Positions 51,227-61,671 of a stretch of 64,000 nucleotides of DNA are shown here, piece after piece. The notes below the pieces were generated by a model. That model searched no databases and was not told the origin of the DNA. It saw nothing but the letters and a program-made list of their open reading frames with translations. Each line of letters begins with the position of its first letter. The stretch's first letter is position 1. Source of the DNA: UBA1845 sp002338715 (GTDB lineage Bacteria > Planctomycetota > Phycisphaerae > UBA1845). The position numbers and the translations under genes were made by a program. The stretch is from the NCBI GenBank assembly GCA_035344155.1, contig DAORAL010000005.1, positions 104,236 through 168,235 on the forward strand, in the 5' to 3' direction.

Positions 51227-51952
51227 ATGAAGTCTGGATTTGGTCTGGCTGGATTGCTTTTGTGCGCAACAACCGTTGCGAATGCCGACGTCAGCGACGT
51301 GTTCCCGTCGGTATCGCCGCCATCGGTAACCCATGAGAGCATTATCGAGACCGTTTACGGTGGTGACTTTGTTGCCAATGGCGACGACTACAACGACGGC
51401 GTCTCGGGCGTCAGTGCCATTCGCTTTGACGACAGCCTTACGCCGAACGGCATGATCAGTTTGCTGACCGCGGGCAAGGGCGATGCCTCCGATCGCGTTT
51501 GGTCGGACGCCTTCATCACCGCCAAGACGGTATGGCTTCGCGCTGATTTCACGCAGCAGTTTGGCTTCGATCGCGGCAACGGGTTTGAGTTGCTCTTCGA
51601 TGCATTCGGCGAATACGAAAATGTGACCGGCGAAGGGTCGGCTGACCTGACCGGTGAAACCTGGCGATGGGTCCGTCGCGATCAGGATGGAACGCGGGCG
51701 TGGTCGTCGGACCCGGGGCAGAACCCGGACTTCTTGGACCACATGGTGACCTATCAGGTCGATGGTCTGAATCGCACGGGCGTGACCTATCTGATTTTTA
51801 TCGAGGATCTCTACGGATCGCACACGTCAGACGGTGGATTCAGTGATCGGGATTTTGATGACCTGGTCATCGAAGTGCATGCGACGCCGGAACCCGCCAC
51901 CGCCATGCTGGTCCTCGGTGGTGCAATGATCGCGCTGCGTCGTCGCCGGTAA
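51227..51952 (+). CDS. exported PEP-CTERM protein with a DUF4114-like domain
   Basis: The 241-residue protein has a signal peptide (MKSGFGLAGLLLCATTVANA), a beta-rich body with LLFDAFGEYENVT, HMVTYQV and YLIFIEDLYGS...DRDFDDLVIEV (DUF4114-like, with acidic residues that could bind calcium), and a C-terminal sorting signal: TPEPATAML, a helix, then RRRR. That is the PEP-CTERM arrangement processed by exosortase, so it is likely exported and attached at the outer surface or in extracellular polymer. GGGGAGA lies 5 bases before the ATG. No exosortase gene is in the window. Confidence 0.9.
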   Translation: MKSGFGLAGLLLCATTVANADVSDVFPSVSPPSVTHESIIETVYGGDFVANGDDYNDGVSGVSAIRFDDSLTPNGMISLLTAGKGDASDRVWSDAFITAKTVWLRADFTQQFGFDRGNGFELLFDAFGEYENVTGEGSADLTGETWRWVRRDQDGTRAWSSDPGQNPDFLDHMVTYQVDGLNRTGVTYLIFIEDLYGSHTSDGGFSDRDFDDLVIEVHATPEPATAMLVLGGAMIALRRRR

Positions 51953-51985
51953 ATGGACGCGGGCGGGGCTCGAAAATGCCCTGGT

Positions 51986-53848
51986 TCAAGTGATGCCAAC
52001 AAGCGGGCACGGTTCACCTTCAACGGTGATCCGTGCTTTTTTCATGCGCCGGATGAATTGCAGCAACGAGCCCGGGACTGGCGGTTGGCCGTAGAAGTTC
52101 GCGAGTGCGTTGGCTGTTTCATTCGCCGCCGCCGTGTACGCCTGCACATCGGACGCCAGTTCGTCCAGACGGTTTGTCAATTCACCAACGCTCGACACCG
52201 TTGGCCAACCGGTCAGCAGCTTGTCGCGCGGATTGCGATGGGGCAAAACAGATCGCTCCCGAAGGAGAATGACCGGTTTGCCCGAGCGTGATGCCTCGAG
52301 GATGGCTGTTGATGTCACGTTGGCGAACACGGTGACATCAGCGCTCGCCAAGCAGTCAGCCAACGTCTTGCATGATTCGATGGCGAACCGTTTGCCTTCG
52401 GGCAATGTGCGGTTCATGCGGTGGTAAAGTTCGATGTGGTCGTAGCGTGGATGCGTCTTGATCGTGAACCGCCAGTTCGGACGAATTTGTGCGATGTTGA
52501 ATACCTCTTCGAGCGATCGAATCGCCGCCTTCCAATTGAGTCCCGGAAGTTCAGCGTCATGGGCGTGGTCCGCCAGCCGACTGGTGACAAGGAGCAAGTT
52601 GAACGGGTCGGATGGATTCCTGGTTGTGCCATCATGTGGCACTGTTTGCGCGGCGCCCAGGTCGAGCACCTCGATGCGGTCCTGGTCGATTCCGAAGGAT
52701 CGCAATTGTTCCACGTGGGCTTTCCCCTCGACGCCCATCGTGACTTTGGGCATCGATCGATACCAGGGAGCATCACCAATCGACAATCCCCCGTGCGGCA
52801 GTAGTAAGGTTGGGATGTTGCGACGATGGGCAAGTTCCATCGCGGCATCTGGGTAGTGACCGATGAAGGCGATCGGTCGATGTCGATCGAAAAATTCGCT
52901 CCATCGCTGCACATGGCTGGCCAGCTTTTCGGCATATGGGCCGAACACGAAGTCGAGATGCGATTGGGGAATCGACCGCGCAAACGAGCACGTCGATTGT
53001 TTCTTTACGCTGGCCAATGCGGCGTTGAATTCACGCAGGCCCCTACGAGAGGCATCTTCAACGTCCACGGCAGACGAAAGTCGTAATTGCGAATCGTGAA
53101 CCACGAGGTGGCCATTGGCTTTCAAGCGATCAAGTGTCGTGTCATCCGCATGTCTGTATACCTGGATCGCGCGCAACGCGTCGGCAGATTCGATTCGTTG
53201 AATAACCGGCAGCTGCCTTTCGAGATCGTGACCGCTGCCACTGAGGAGAACGAATGGATGGTCACCCCAACTTGAATCATCGACCATCGGCAAGTCAACT
53301 TGATGGGCTTGGGTTGAGGCATGGTCTTCAAAGCGTCGTGTGCTTTCTTCAGCGAGTCGCTCGATTTGAACGTTCAAATCGCGCGCGATCGATTCGACGA
53401 TTCCAAACAGCAGTGGAAGTCGCCGATGATCCGATGGCTGTTCGAGTCCGTGAGCATTGGCACATTTGAACAGGAGAATGCGGTCCGGTTTCCGCTCAGC
53501 GATGGCGCGTTCGACCGTAAAACCAACCCACATCATTCGCGAAAGCGCCGAAACGTGTCGGTGGGCTGCGATCGCGAGAAGATTGACGCCGCAATGCCAG
53601 ATGACGGCATGGTCCCGCCAGAATGCCTGCACCGACTGTTCAATTTGCTCAAGCACGGCGCGATCGTCCGGTCCGACCAGATCCCACGGTGTGAGGTGAT
53701 CAATCCCGCGCTCAGCGAGTTTGCAGTGCAATTCCAAATCGAAGGTGACGATCGGATGGCCAAGCGCTTCAGCGCGGTGATGCATCACCCATTCGAGTTC
53801 GTGCGGGTCTTGCAGGAATGTGAGCATATGTTCGGACATGGATGCCAT
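51986..53848 (-). CDS. surface-glycan glycosyltransferase-like protein
   Basis: The 620-residue protein has two Rossmann-like halves. The C-terminal one (about 310-600) shows PIAFIGHYPDAAMELAHRRNIPTLLLPHGGLSIG, RFTIKTHPRYDHIELY, and SADVTVFANVTSTAILEASRSGKPVILL, as in GT-B transferases for capsule or teichoic-acid-like polymers (the KTHP and D-x-x...S-x-x...E-A pattern). No close family was recognised, so donor and acceptor are open. It has no signal peptide and should be cytoplasmic. Starts at 53848 and 53839 are both ATG. The gene is convergent with the PEP-CTERM gene and divergent from the giant gene. Confidence 0.7.
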   Translation of the reverse strand: MASMSEHMLTFLQDPHELEWVMHHRAEALGHPIVTFDLELHCKLAERGIDHLTPWDLVGPDDRAVLEQIEQSVQAFWRDHAVIWHCGVNLLAIAAHRHVSALSRMMWVGFTVERAIAERKPDRILLFKCANAHGLEQPSDHRRLPLLFGIVESIARDLNVQIERLAEESTRRFEDHASTQAHQVDLPMVDDSSWGDHPFVLLSGSGHDLERQLPVIQRIESADALRAIQVYRHADDTTLDRLKANGHLVVHDSQLRLSSAVDVEDASRRGLREFNAALASVKKQSTCSFARSIPQSHLDFVFGPYAEKLASHVQRWSEFFDRHRPIAFIGHYPDAAMELAHRRNIPTLLLPHGGLSIGDAPWYRSMPKVTMGVEGKAHVEQLRSFGIDQDRIEVLDLGAAQTVPHDGTTRNPSDPFNLLLVTSRLADHAHDAELPGLNWKAAIRSLEEVFNIAQIRPNWRFTIKTHPRYDHIELYHRMNRTLPEGKRFAIESCKTLADCLASADVTVFANVTSTAILEASRSGKPVILLRERSVLPHRNPRDKLLTGWPTVSSVGELTNRLDELASDVQAYTAAANETANALANFYGQPPVPGSLLQFIRRMKKARITVEGEPCPLVGIT

Positions 53849-54050
53849 TATTATCGGTCGTTTGGGCGTTCAGGGTGGCGTACTTTTCAGCACGACTTGT
53901 GACCAATCGCCCCCGCTATCAGTGTTGCCAGCCTCAAGCGAACCATTGGCAAGGTCCGATATCGATAATGCGGAGGTGTTTTCATTCGACGATGGAAAGA
54001 AGCCGGCTGTGGCACATCGTTGGATCATCCCGCCAAGGTGTTCAACTCAA

Positions 54051-57000
54051 ATGAAAACTCCAGCGCGATTTGTTCTCATCGCTTCGGTACTTGGTGCGGC
54101 GTCCACGTCGGTCTGGGCGGCTGACCAATTCGAAATTCAGAAGATCACGGCGGCTGCTTCGGTATCGGGCGATGAATTCGGTGCGTCGGTTGGGGTGCGC
54201 GATGCACGCATGCTGGTCGGGGCTCGACTGGATTCTTCCATTGCAGCCGACGCGGGTCGCGTGTTTCCATTCACGTTTGCCTCGGGTGCCTGGTCGCCGC
54301 AGAGCGCGTTTGTCGCATCGGATGCAGCCGCCGACGCCCGGTTCGGCAATGCGGTGTCTGCCGGTGCAAACTATGCGATCGTCGGCGCGCCGCGCAACGC
54401 GGACAACGGTTCGTTTTCCGGCGCGGCATATCTTTATACGTGGCAGGGCAGCACGTGGGGACAGCAGGTCAAGGTCACTGCCTCCGACGCCAACTCGTTT
54501 GACGTCTTTGGAATCAGCGCTTTCATCGACGGCAACTACGCGATCGTCGGCGCGCTCGGTAACGATGACGGCGGAAACCTCACCGGATCGGCATACATTT
54601 TCGCACGCAATGGAAGCCTTTGGCCGCAGCAGAAGAAACTGCTTGCGTCCGATCGCGCGGTACGCGATGTGTTTGGCACATCGGTCGGAATCTCCGGCGA
54701 CATTGCGGTTGTCGGCGCGCCGGGCGATCAAACATCCACGTCTGCCGGTGCGGTCTATCTCTATCGACGCAGCGGAACCAATTGGATCGAAGAGGACATC
54801 CTCGTCGCCAACGATGCGGTCGCCGACGACGAACTTGGTACGTCGGTGGCGATCGACGACTTCACGGCTGTCGGCGGCGCCCCGAAGCACGGCGGTGCCG
54901 GTGCGGTTTATGTTTTTGAAGACAACGCGGGAAGTTGGCCGCAGACGTTTAAAGTGACGGCATCGAATGCAGTGGCGGGCGATTTGTTTGGAGCGTCGGT
55001 GGCGATTGATGGCGACCTGCTGGTTGTCGGAGCGCCTGGCGCGGATTCCGGTGCCGGAGCGATGTACGTATTTAAGCGGAGCGGATTGTTCTGGGTGGAA
55101 CTGACGCGTTTGGTCGCGAGCGACGCAGCCGCCGGAGACGCCCTGGGCACTTCGGTGTCGATCTCGGGTGATGCGATCGTTGGCGGGGCACCGTTTGCCA
55201 ATGGTGGGGCAGGGGCTGCGTATGCCTTCGATGCGGCCAACCTTGACTGCAACGCCAACAGCATTCCCGACCCCTGCGACATCGACTGCGGCGCGATCAA
55301 CACCGCAACGGGCAACCTTTGTTCGATCGATTTTCCAATACCGAATTGCGGCAGCCAAACCGACTGCAACACCAACGGCGTACCCGATGATTGCGAACCC
55401 GATTGCGACAACAACGGGTTGGCGGACGGCTGCGATATCGTCGCGGGGGCTGACGACTGCAACGACAATGCGGTTCCCGATGTGTGCGAGTATTTCAATG
55501 GGGGCGTGCTGGTTGGCAGCGACTTCAACGCAGGACTGCCGGGCGGCTGGAGTGCGACGGGGTTGTGGCACGTGACCAGCAACTGCGACCAAGGCGGCGG
55601 ATGCGATGCGTTGGGATGGGCGTATTTTGGCGAGGATGTGTCTTGCTCGTTTGAAACCGGTGCGATCGAAAGCGGTGTGCTTTCGGTCGAAGCGGGGAGC
55701 ATTCCGCAGTCGGTCAATGCCGCCTATTTGGAATATTGCTCGCTGTACGACGGCGATCGTGGCGCCGCACCCAGCGGGTTCGATGCGGCATGGGTGACGG
55801 TCAACGGCGCGATCGTCGATGACGTTGGCCCGGTTGGCGCGGTGGGCGTGTGGGAGACGCGGACGGTTGATTTGGCCGACTATGCCGGTCAAGCAGTGAC
55901 ACTTGAGTGGCACTTCGATTCCGTTGACAACATGAGCAACGACGGCGTCGGTTGGCAGATCGATCAGGTCGAGTTGATCGTCGATGCCGACTGCAACGAC
56001 AACGGTGCGCTCGATGCGTGCGACATTCTCAGCGGACTCAGCCCCGACTGCGACACCAACGGCATTCCCGACGAATGCGACCTGGACCGGGGAGCCGACG
56101 ACTGCAACTCGAACGGTATTCCCGACGTTTGCGAATCGGCAGCCGACTGCAACAACAATGAATTGTTTGATATATGCGAGCAGCGGCGGCTGTACGTCGA
56201 CCGGACTGCCACCAGCGGGGCCAACGACGGTTCGAGTTGGACCGATGCGTACACGAGTCTGCAAGCCGCGCTCGTCGATGTGAACTCGAACTGCGTGCCA
56301 GCAGAGGTTTGGGTCGCGGCAGGAACGTATCGACCGGCCGGTGTGGGCGGGAGTCGATCGGCGTCGTTTGTGCTGACCGAAAATGTTCGACTTTACGGTG
56401 GATTCAGCGGCGGCGAAACCAGTCGCAGCGAGCGAAACAGCGACCCGGTCACCAACAACACGGTCCTCTCCGGTGATCTCGACAGCGACGACATCGGCGG
56501 TGTCACCACGGACAACAGCTATCACGTCGTCACCGCGAACGCACTCGCAAGCGCGCCAACCATCGACGGTTTCACCATCACGGGCGGCGTCGCCAATGGA
56601 ACAAGCCCGAACAACTCCGGGGCGGCGATGCGCATCGTCAGCAGCAAGATCAATGTCCACAACTGCCAGATCAAAGGCAACCGCGCCAGCGCAGGAGCCG
56701 TCCGCTGCCAAGCCAGCAACGTTGAATTTGTGGCGACTGAATTCGTAGCGAACACATCGGCGTTCGGCGGGGCGGTGTATTTCGTTACGTCGAGCAGCGG
56801 GGTGTTCGATCGGTGTCGATTCCTTGGCAACACTGCGGCTTATAACGCTTCCGGCGGCGTCGGCGGGGCGATGTTCGTATCGTCGGCCAGCGAACCAACG
56901 CTGCAAAACTGCGTCTTCGCTGGGAACATCGCCGACAACATGGGCAATGGCAGTGGCGTCGAAGCCAACGGCGGCGCGCTGTACCTCACATCGACAGCCG

Positions 57001-59672
57001 ACCCGACGATCGTCAATTGCACATTCACCGGAAACGTCGCGGACGATTTCGGCGGGGCGATCGCGCTGATCGGCGGCGGGCATGCGACGATTCAAAACAG
57101 CATCCTCTGGTCCAACAGCGACCTGGCTGGTGCGGGTGAAGCCAGTCAGATTTATCGCGATGGCGGGACCGTGACGTTGGGCACATCGTGCGTGATGAAC
57201 TTGAGCGGTGGACTTGGCGGCGTGGGCAACATCGCGCTCGATCCGCTGTTTGTCGATGCGAATGGGGCGGACAATATTTTCGGTACGCTCGACGATCTTC
57301 CATCGCTGGCCCCCTCGTCACCTTGCATCGATGCGGGTAACAATGCCGCGTCCTTCGCAGAGTCGGTGGCGACGTTTGATATCGATGGGTTGCCGCGTTT
57401 TGCTGATGATCCGAGCGTGGCGGACTCGGGGTTGGGTACCGCGCCGCTTGTCGACATGGGGGCGTACGAACGTCAACCCGACTGCAACAACAACGGCATT
57501 CCCGATGCGGAAGACATCGCCTCGGGCACCAGTGAAGACTGCTCACTCGATGGCGTGCCCGACGAATGCGACCCGGACTGCAATCAGAACGCCATCCCCG
57601 ACAGTTGCGACATCGCATCAACGAGCAGCAATGACTGCAACCACAACGCGGTTCCCGATGAGTGCGAAATCGACGAACTCAGCACCGCCCCGGGTGGACC
57701 ATTCTTCTGCACGGGCAACTGCGCCAGCGACCTGAATAACAATGGCGTGCCCGACAGTTGCGACATCAGCAGCGGAACGAGCGAAGACTGCAACGGTAGC
57801 GGTATCCCCGATGAAAACAAAACCGACTGCAACGCCAACGGGACGCCGGACGTCTGCGAAGCATTCGACCCGGTGTTTGAGTCTTCGTTCTTGCTGTCAC
57901 CGGTGTTTGGGGGCGCGGGTTCGCTGCAATTTATCGTTAATGACATGCGGCCGGCGGTTGGCGAGGTGACGCTGACGTTCTCGGCGATCGCGGATCTTGC
58001 GTCACCGGTTGAGACGATCTTGGTGGAATTGAACGGCACGTCGCTGGGCGAAGTCTTCACCGGGATGGCCAGCGATTGTCCGGCGGTGGCTGATGTCGAT
58101 GAGATCACGCTGTCAGCCGCTTTGTTTAATCAGATCGTTGGGGCGGGACCGGCGACCATCGTGATGACGGCATCGGCGTTCGTGGATCAATGTCCGCAGG
58201 GTTCGTCGATTTCGGTGAGCATCACGTATCTGCCGGTTGGCGATTGCAATGGCAATGGCGTTCCCGACGATTGCGACATCGCCGGCGCGACGAGTTCGGA
58301 CATCGACGGCAACGATGTGCCCGACGAGTGCGAAGATTGCAATGGCAACGCCATCCCCGACGTGATCGATCTGGCCAACCAGACGAGCGACGACGCCAAC
58401 TCGAACGGCATCCCCGACGAATGCGAAGATTGCAACACCAACGGTATCCCCGACGACTTGGACATTTCGATGGGGGCGAGTTTCGACGACAACGCCAACG
58501 AGATTCCCGACGAATGCGAGGATTGCAACAACAACGGCACGCTCGACGACCTCGATATCGTCAACCTGACCAGCGACGACTGCAACGGCAACGGGCTACC
58601 CGATGAATGCGAGATCAGCGTACAGACACCCGGCGGGCCGTACTTCTGCACATCGAACTGCGCGACCGACTGCAACGCGAACGGCATCCCCGACGCGTGC
58701 GAAATCGACGAAGCAAGTTCGGCGAATGGCGGTCCGTTCTATTGCACGGTCAACTGCGATGCCGACTGCAATGACAACGGTGTGCCCGACGATTGCGACG
58801 CTGCGAATACCGTTGATTGCGATCTCAACAACGTTCCCGACGAATGCGATTCAGATGCCGACGGTGACGGTGCGATCGATAGTTGCGAATCGTGCCCGCT
58901 CGACGGCACCAAGACCGAGCCGGGCATCTGCGGGTGCGGCCAATCCGATGTGCTCGACAGCGATGGCGACGGCGTGATCGATTGCCTCGACATGTGCCCG
59001 GGCACTGGGCCGTCTCAACCTGTCGATGCCGACGGTTGTCCGATGGTTGGGGCGTGCTGCTTTGCGATCGGTCAATGCATCAGCGGATTGGACCAGGGCG
59101 GCTGCACGTCATTGAACAATGGCAAGTTTCAGGGCAACGGCACCACGTGTACGACCGACAGCGATGCCGACGGTTTCACGAATTGCAACGAAGAGTGTCC
59201 CCTCGATCCCGATAAGACGTTGGCCGGCATTTGTGGGTGTGGTGTGCCGGATGATGACACCGATGGCGATGGCGTGGCCGACTGCATCGACCTGTGTCCG
59301 GGCACCCAGCCGGCAGAGATGGTGGACTCGAATGGGTGCCGCGAACTGGGCGCGTGCTGCTCGCCGGGCGGGACGGTGTGCAACGATGACATCGACCAGG
59401 CGTTTTGCGAATCGCTGCCGTGGATTTATCAGGGCAATGGCTCAACGTGTGCAACGAACTGCCAAGCCCCGCCGCCGGGCGACTACGATGCCGACGGTGA
59501 TGTCGATCTGGACGACTACGACGCGTTCGCAACATGCATGAGCGGGCCGCACAGCCAAGTCGGATTCGCAACACCGTCAGCCCTATGCCGGCAGGCGTTC
59601 GACGATGACAACGATGGCGATGTGGATGTCGAAGACTTCGCCGCGTTTCAGGAACACCTAGCGGATTTCTAA
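54051..59672 (+). CDS. giant modular exported protein: FG-GAP propeller, Asn/Asp repeats, beta-helix, dockerin
   Basis: The 1873-residue protein has, in order: a signal peptide (to about residue 24); seven FG-GAP repeats (30-395; FGASV...VVGAP), a complete seven-bladed integrin-alpha-like propeller; DCN-x-NG-x-PD-x-C repeats (about 399-480); a jelly-roll domain (485-645); more repeats (about 645-700); a right-handed beta-helix (about 712-1142; GGFSGG..., FTITGGVANG, NCQIKGN); repeats (1143-1270); a beta-sandwich (1272-1393); repeats (1397-1607); thrombospondin-3-like repeats with CGCG and CPGT (1614-1807); and a C-terminal dockerin-like EF-hand pair (about 1811-1873; DYDADGDVDLDDYDAF, DDDNDGDVDVEDF). 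About 26 Asp/Asn repeats are probably calcium-binding. It is likely a cell-surface adhesin or scaffold. The ATG at 54051 is preferred over 53820. Confidence 0.9.
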   Translation: MKTPARFVLIASVLGAASTSVWAADQFEIQKITAAASVSGDEFGASVGVRDARMLVGARLDSSIAADAGRVFPFTFASGAWSPQSAFVASDAAADARFGNAVSAGANYAIVGAPRNADNGSFSGAAYLYTWQGSTWGQQVKVTASDANSFDVFGISAFIDGNYAIVGALGNDDGGNLTGSAYIFARNGSLWPQQKKLLASDRAVRDVFGTSVGISGDIAVVGAPGDQTSTSAGAVYLYRRSGTNWIEEDILVANDAVADDELGTSVAIDDFTAVGGAPKHGGAGAVYVFEDNAGSWPQTFKVTASNAVAGDLFGASVAIDGDLLVVGAPGADSGAGAMYVFKRSGLFWVELTRLVASDAAAGDALGTSVSISGDAIVGGAPFANGGAGAAYAFDAANLDCNANSIPDPCDIDCGAINTATGNLCSIDFPIPNCGSQTDCNTNGVPDDCEPDCDNNGLADGCDIVAGADDCNDNAVPDVCEYFNGGVLVGSDFNAGLPGGWSATGLWHVTSNCDQGGGCDALGWAYFGEDVSCSFETGAIESGVLSVEAGSIPQSVNAAYLEYCSLYDGDRGAAPSGFDAAWVTVNGAIVDDVGPVGAVGVWETRTVDLADYAGQAVTLEWHFDSVDNMSNDGVGWQIDQVELIVDADCNDNGALDACDILSGLSPDCDTNGIPDECDLDRGADDCNSNGIPDVCESAADCNNNELFDICEQRRLYVDRTATSGANDGSSWTDAYTSLQAALVDVNSNCVPAEVWVAAGTYRPAGVGGSRSASFVLTENVRLYGGFSGGETSRSERNSDPVTNNTVLSGDLDSDDIGGVTTDNSYHVVTANALASAPTIDGFTITGGVANGTSPNNSGAAMRIVSSKINVHNCQIKGNRASAGAVRCQASNVEFVATEFVANTSAFGGAVYFVTSSSGVFDRCRFLGNTAAYNASGGVGGAMFVSSASEPTLQNCVFAGNIADNMGNGSGVEANGGALYLTSTADPTIVNCTFTGNVADDFGGAIALIGGGHATIQNSILWSNSDLAGAGEASQIYRDGGTVTLGTSCVMNLSGGLGGVGNIALDPLFVDANGADNIFGTLDDLPSLAPSSPCIDAGNNAASFAESVATFDIDGLPRFADDPSVADSGLGTAPLVDMGAYERQPDCNNNGIPDAEDIASGTSEDCSLDGVPDECDPDCNQNAIPDSCDIASTSSNDCNHNAVPDECEIDELSTAPGGPFFCTGNCASDLNNNGVPDSCDISSGTSEDCNGSGIPDENKTDCNANGTPDVCEAFDPVFESSFLLSPVFGGAGSLQFIVNDMRPAVGEVTLTFSAIADLASPVETILVELNGTSLGEVFTGMASDCPAVADVDEITLSAALFNQIVGAGPATIVMTASAFVDQCPQGSSISVSITYLPVGDCNGNGVPDDCDIAGATSSDIDGNDVPDECEDCNGNAIPDVIDLANQTSDDANSNGIPDECEDCNTNGIPDDLDISMGASFDDNANEIPDECEDCNNNGTLDDLDIVNLTSDDCNGNGLPDECEISVQTPGGPYFCTSNCATDCNANGIPDACEIDEASSANGGPFYCTVNCDADCNDNGVPDDCDAANTVDCDLNNVPDECDSDADGDGAIDSCESCPLDGTKTEPGICGCGQSDVLDSDGDGVIDCLDMCPGTGPSQPVDADGCPMVGACCFAIGQCISGLDQGGCTSLNNGKFQGNGTTCTTDSDADGFTNCNEECPLDPDKTLAGICGCGVPDDDTDGDGVADCIDLCPGTQPAEMVDSNGCRELGACCSPGGTVCNDDIDQAFCESLPWIYQGNGSTCATNCQAPPPGDYDADGDVDLDDYDAFATCMSGPHSQVGFATPSALCRQAFDDDNDGDVDVEDFAAFQEHLADF

Positions 59673-59695
59673 GTGAAAGCCGGACTACGGGATTC

Positions 59696-60424
59696 TCAAA
59701 TTGGACAACACATTTCCGGTCGGTGCGCAAGAATAGGTGACTGTCCCGGTTTATTCGGCCACTTGGCGCGCAAACGGTTGACCAGCAGGCGCAGGATCGC
59801 GCGGCTATGCAGCGCCGGATCGATGTTGCTGGGACGCAGGTACGCACAGAGCAATCGCTCGCCACAGAAGACGTAGAGCGGCAGGTAGCAGTAATGATCG
59901 TAGTACCCGTGATAGAACTTGCCCTCCTGGTCGCCGTGGACGCGATCGTCGGTGGCATCGAAGTCGAGGATGAGTTCTCTGGGCGGACGCTTGAATGAGG
60001 CGATAAACTGATCGACAAAGACGCTGCTCATTCGTGCGAGGCATATGCGGGTGATGCGATTCTCGAATCGGCAGAGGGTAGCCGGTGAAGCCAACGGAGT
60101 GTCCGGCTCGGGTGAACGTTCCGCAAGCACCTGCATCACCGGATCGTTGCGAAGCGTGTCGTGATCGTTCAAGTCTTCGTAGCCCAGCGCGATACCGCCG
60201 ATGCGCTGGGCCAGCATGGTCTGTATGTCGTGGACGATCTTCTCGGGATCGCGCGGATCGACGATGCAATCAGCCAATGCCTTCGTCAATCCGATCCGCC
60301 GATCGACTTCGCGAAGCAGAAGCCCACCCGCGTCGGACGTAAGCCGCCCGCCGTCAAAGTCGGCTGAGATTTTACGGCGGAAAAGACTGGAAAAGCCAAG
60401 CGATGTGCGGTTACACTCTGTCAC
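59696..60424 (-). mobile_element. IS1380-family transposase, 5' fragment
   Basis: Read on the minus strand from a GTG at 60424, with AAGGAGG just before it, this encodes the N-terminal half of an IS1380 transposase: FSSLFRRKISADFDGGRLTSDAGGLLLREVDRR, IDPRDPEKIVHDIQTMLAQRIGGIALGYEDLNDHDTLR, and DFDATDDRVHGDQEGKFYHGYYDHYCYLPLYVFCG (the DDE region's first Asp). Homology stops around 59745 after RLRAKWP; the next 15 codons are foreign. A complete transposase would be about 440 residues; this one is 242 including the tail, so it is dead. No inverted terminal repeats were identified. It starts 24 bases after the giant gene. Confidence 0.88.
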
Positions 60425-60531
60425 GATTAGGCCTCCTTGCCAATGTATGTAATGTTCTTCCAAACACCATCATACAAGGCTTGAAGGCCTTCTCTATGCG
60501 CATTTCAATTCAAAGTCGTGAAATATCCGGG

Positions 60532-61671
60532 CTAGTGAATCGAGCCCACGAAACTGGCCGTACTTGTCGTATTCTGCGTAGAGACCTTTCCAATCATATT
60601 CTTCAACGTATCTCTGCGGATAAGTTGGAGAGTCGAATTCACGTTGTATCCCCAGCTTTCATCCAGCTGTCCACCGGGACTGTCGAATAATGCCAGCTTC
60701 AATGTGAACTGCGCCGCAGGATTGTTGTTCGGCGGCAACCATGCATAGTAAGTTCCCGTGACGGAATTGCTGCCGCCAACGAGGTACCTTCCCTCAATCC
60801 CTCGAACTCTCTCAAGCTTTTTGTCTTTGATGCGTATCAAGGCGACTTGGTCCCAATCGCTATCCAAATTGGCAACAAGCTCATTGCCGCTTACAAAGCT
60901 GGCATTGGTCGCCTCGATGCTTAGTGGTTCTCCTCCGTCGGCTGGAAAAACCACGCAAAAAGGTTTTAGCGCACTTTGTGGGGCCGACTTTGTGCTTACT
61001 GCAACATACTTGTCATCAGCACTCCAACTCACGTACAGCGCCTGGTTAACTAACATTCGGGGCCCCCCATCCTTTGCAGCAAATTCGGTCCTCCATTCCC
61101 GTAGCCGCTGTTTCGCATCCCGAATCGTCAAGAGAACTGGCTTTCCTACCTCTGTCGGACCATCTTGCCGGGCAATTGCAAGATATTTTCCTGAGTTCGA
61201 CCAGCGAACTCCGAGCGGAGAATTGCGCCAAACTTGAATTGGTCGACCAGTCGCGAAATCATAAACCTCGGTTGTGCCTGAGTTCTCCTTGTTCTTGCCG
61301 TTGCTTCTAGCGAGCACAAGTTGCCCATCACAGGATACATCGGCACTCAAGATGTTTGGCCACCAATCTGAATCCATTGCATCTGCGCTCGGATCGTCAT
61401 ATCTCTTCAATATCCATTGCACAGGTCTACTTCCCACCTTTGCCCAATGAAGAGTTTTCCAATAAGGCGAACCACTTATGAAGAAATACGGTTCATCGCC
61501 TTCGTGGATTTGAGTCCCGATGGTAGCCCCATGCTCAATTACGGCCCACTCATCATTGTCGAAAGAACCATCCCATGTACCAAAAAGCGAGTAGGAGAGA
61601 GTGTCGACAGAGCAACCTGCAAGAAGAATCATAAACGTGGCAAGTAATCTGACAGAACGCGTACCAGTCAT
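60532..61671 (-). CDS. lipoprotein with beta-propeller-like repeats, in AT-richer DNA
   Basis: Starting at the ATG at 61671 the protein (379 residues) has a lipoprotein signal, RLLATFMILLAGC, with Cys at residue 20. The body shows repeats like TolB/WD40 blades: VSCDGQLVLARSNGKNKENSGTTEVYDFATGRPI, VRWSNSGKYLAIAR and VSWSADDKYVAVST. Function is unknown. Base composition is visibly more AT-rich than the neighbours, and the gene lies among mobile-element and gene fragments, which suggests transfer from elsewhere. The ATG has no good ribosome binding site; an earlier start at 61719 is possible but would put the signal peptide inside. Confidence 0.65.
   Translation of the reverse strand: MTGTRSVRLLATFMILLAGCSVDTLSYSLFGTWDGSFDNDEWAVIEHGATIGTQIHEGDEPYFFISGSPYWKTLHWAKVGSRPVQWILKRYDDPSADAMDSDWWPNILSADVSCDGQLVLARSNGKNKENSGTTEVYDFATGRPIQVWRNSPLGVRWSNSGKYLAIARQDGPTEVGKPVLLTIRDAKQRLREWRTEFAAKDGGPRMLVNQALYVSWSADDKYVAVSTKSAPQSALKPFCVVFPADGGEPLSIEATNASFVSGNELVANLDSDWDQVALIRIKDKKLERVRGIEGRYLVGGSNSVTGTYYAWLPPNNNPAAQFTLKLALFDSPGGQLDESWGYNVNSTLQLIRRDTLKNMIGKVSTQNTTSTASFVGSIH

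Noticed and set aside
53820..54050. 77-codon N-terminal extension of the giant protein
   Set aside because: The signal peptide starts at the ATG at 54051; the extension overlaps the divergent gene and its promoter.
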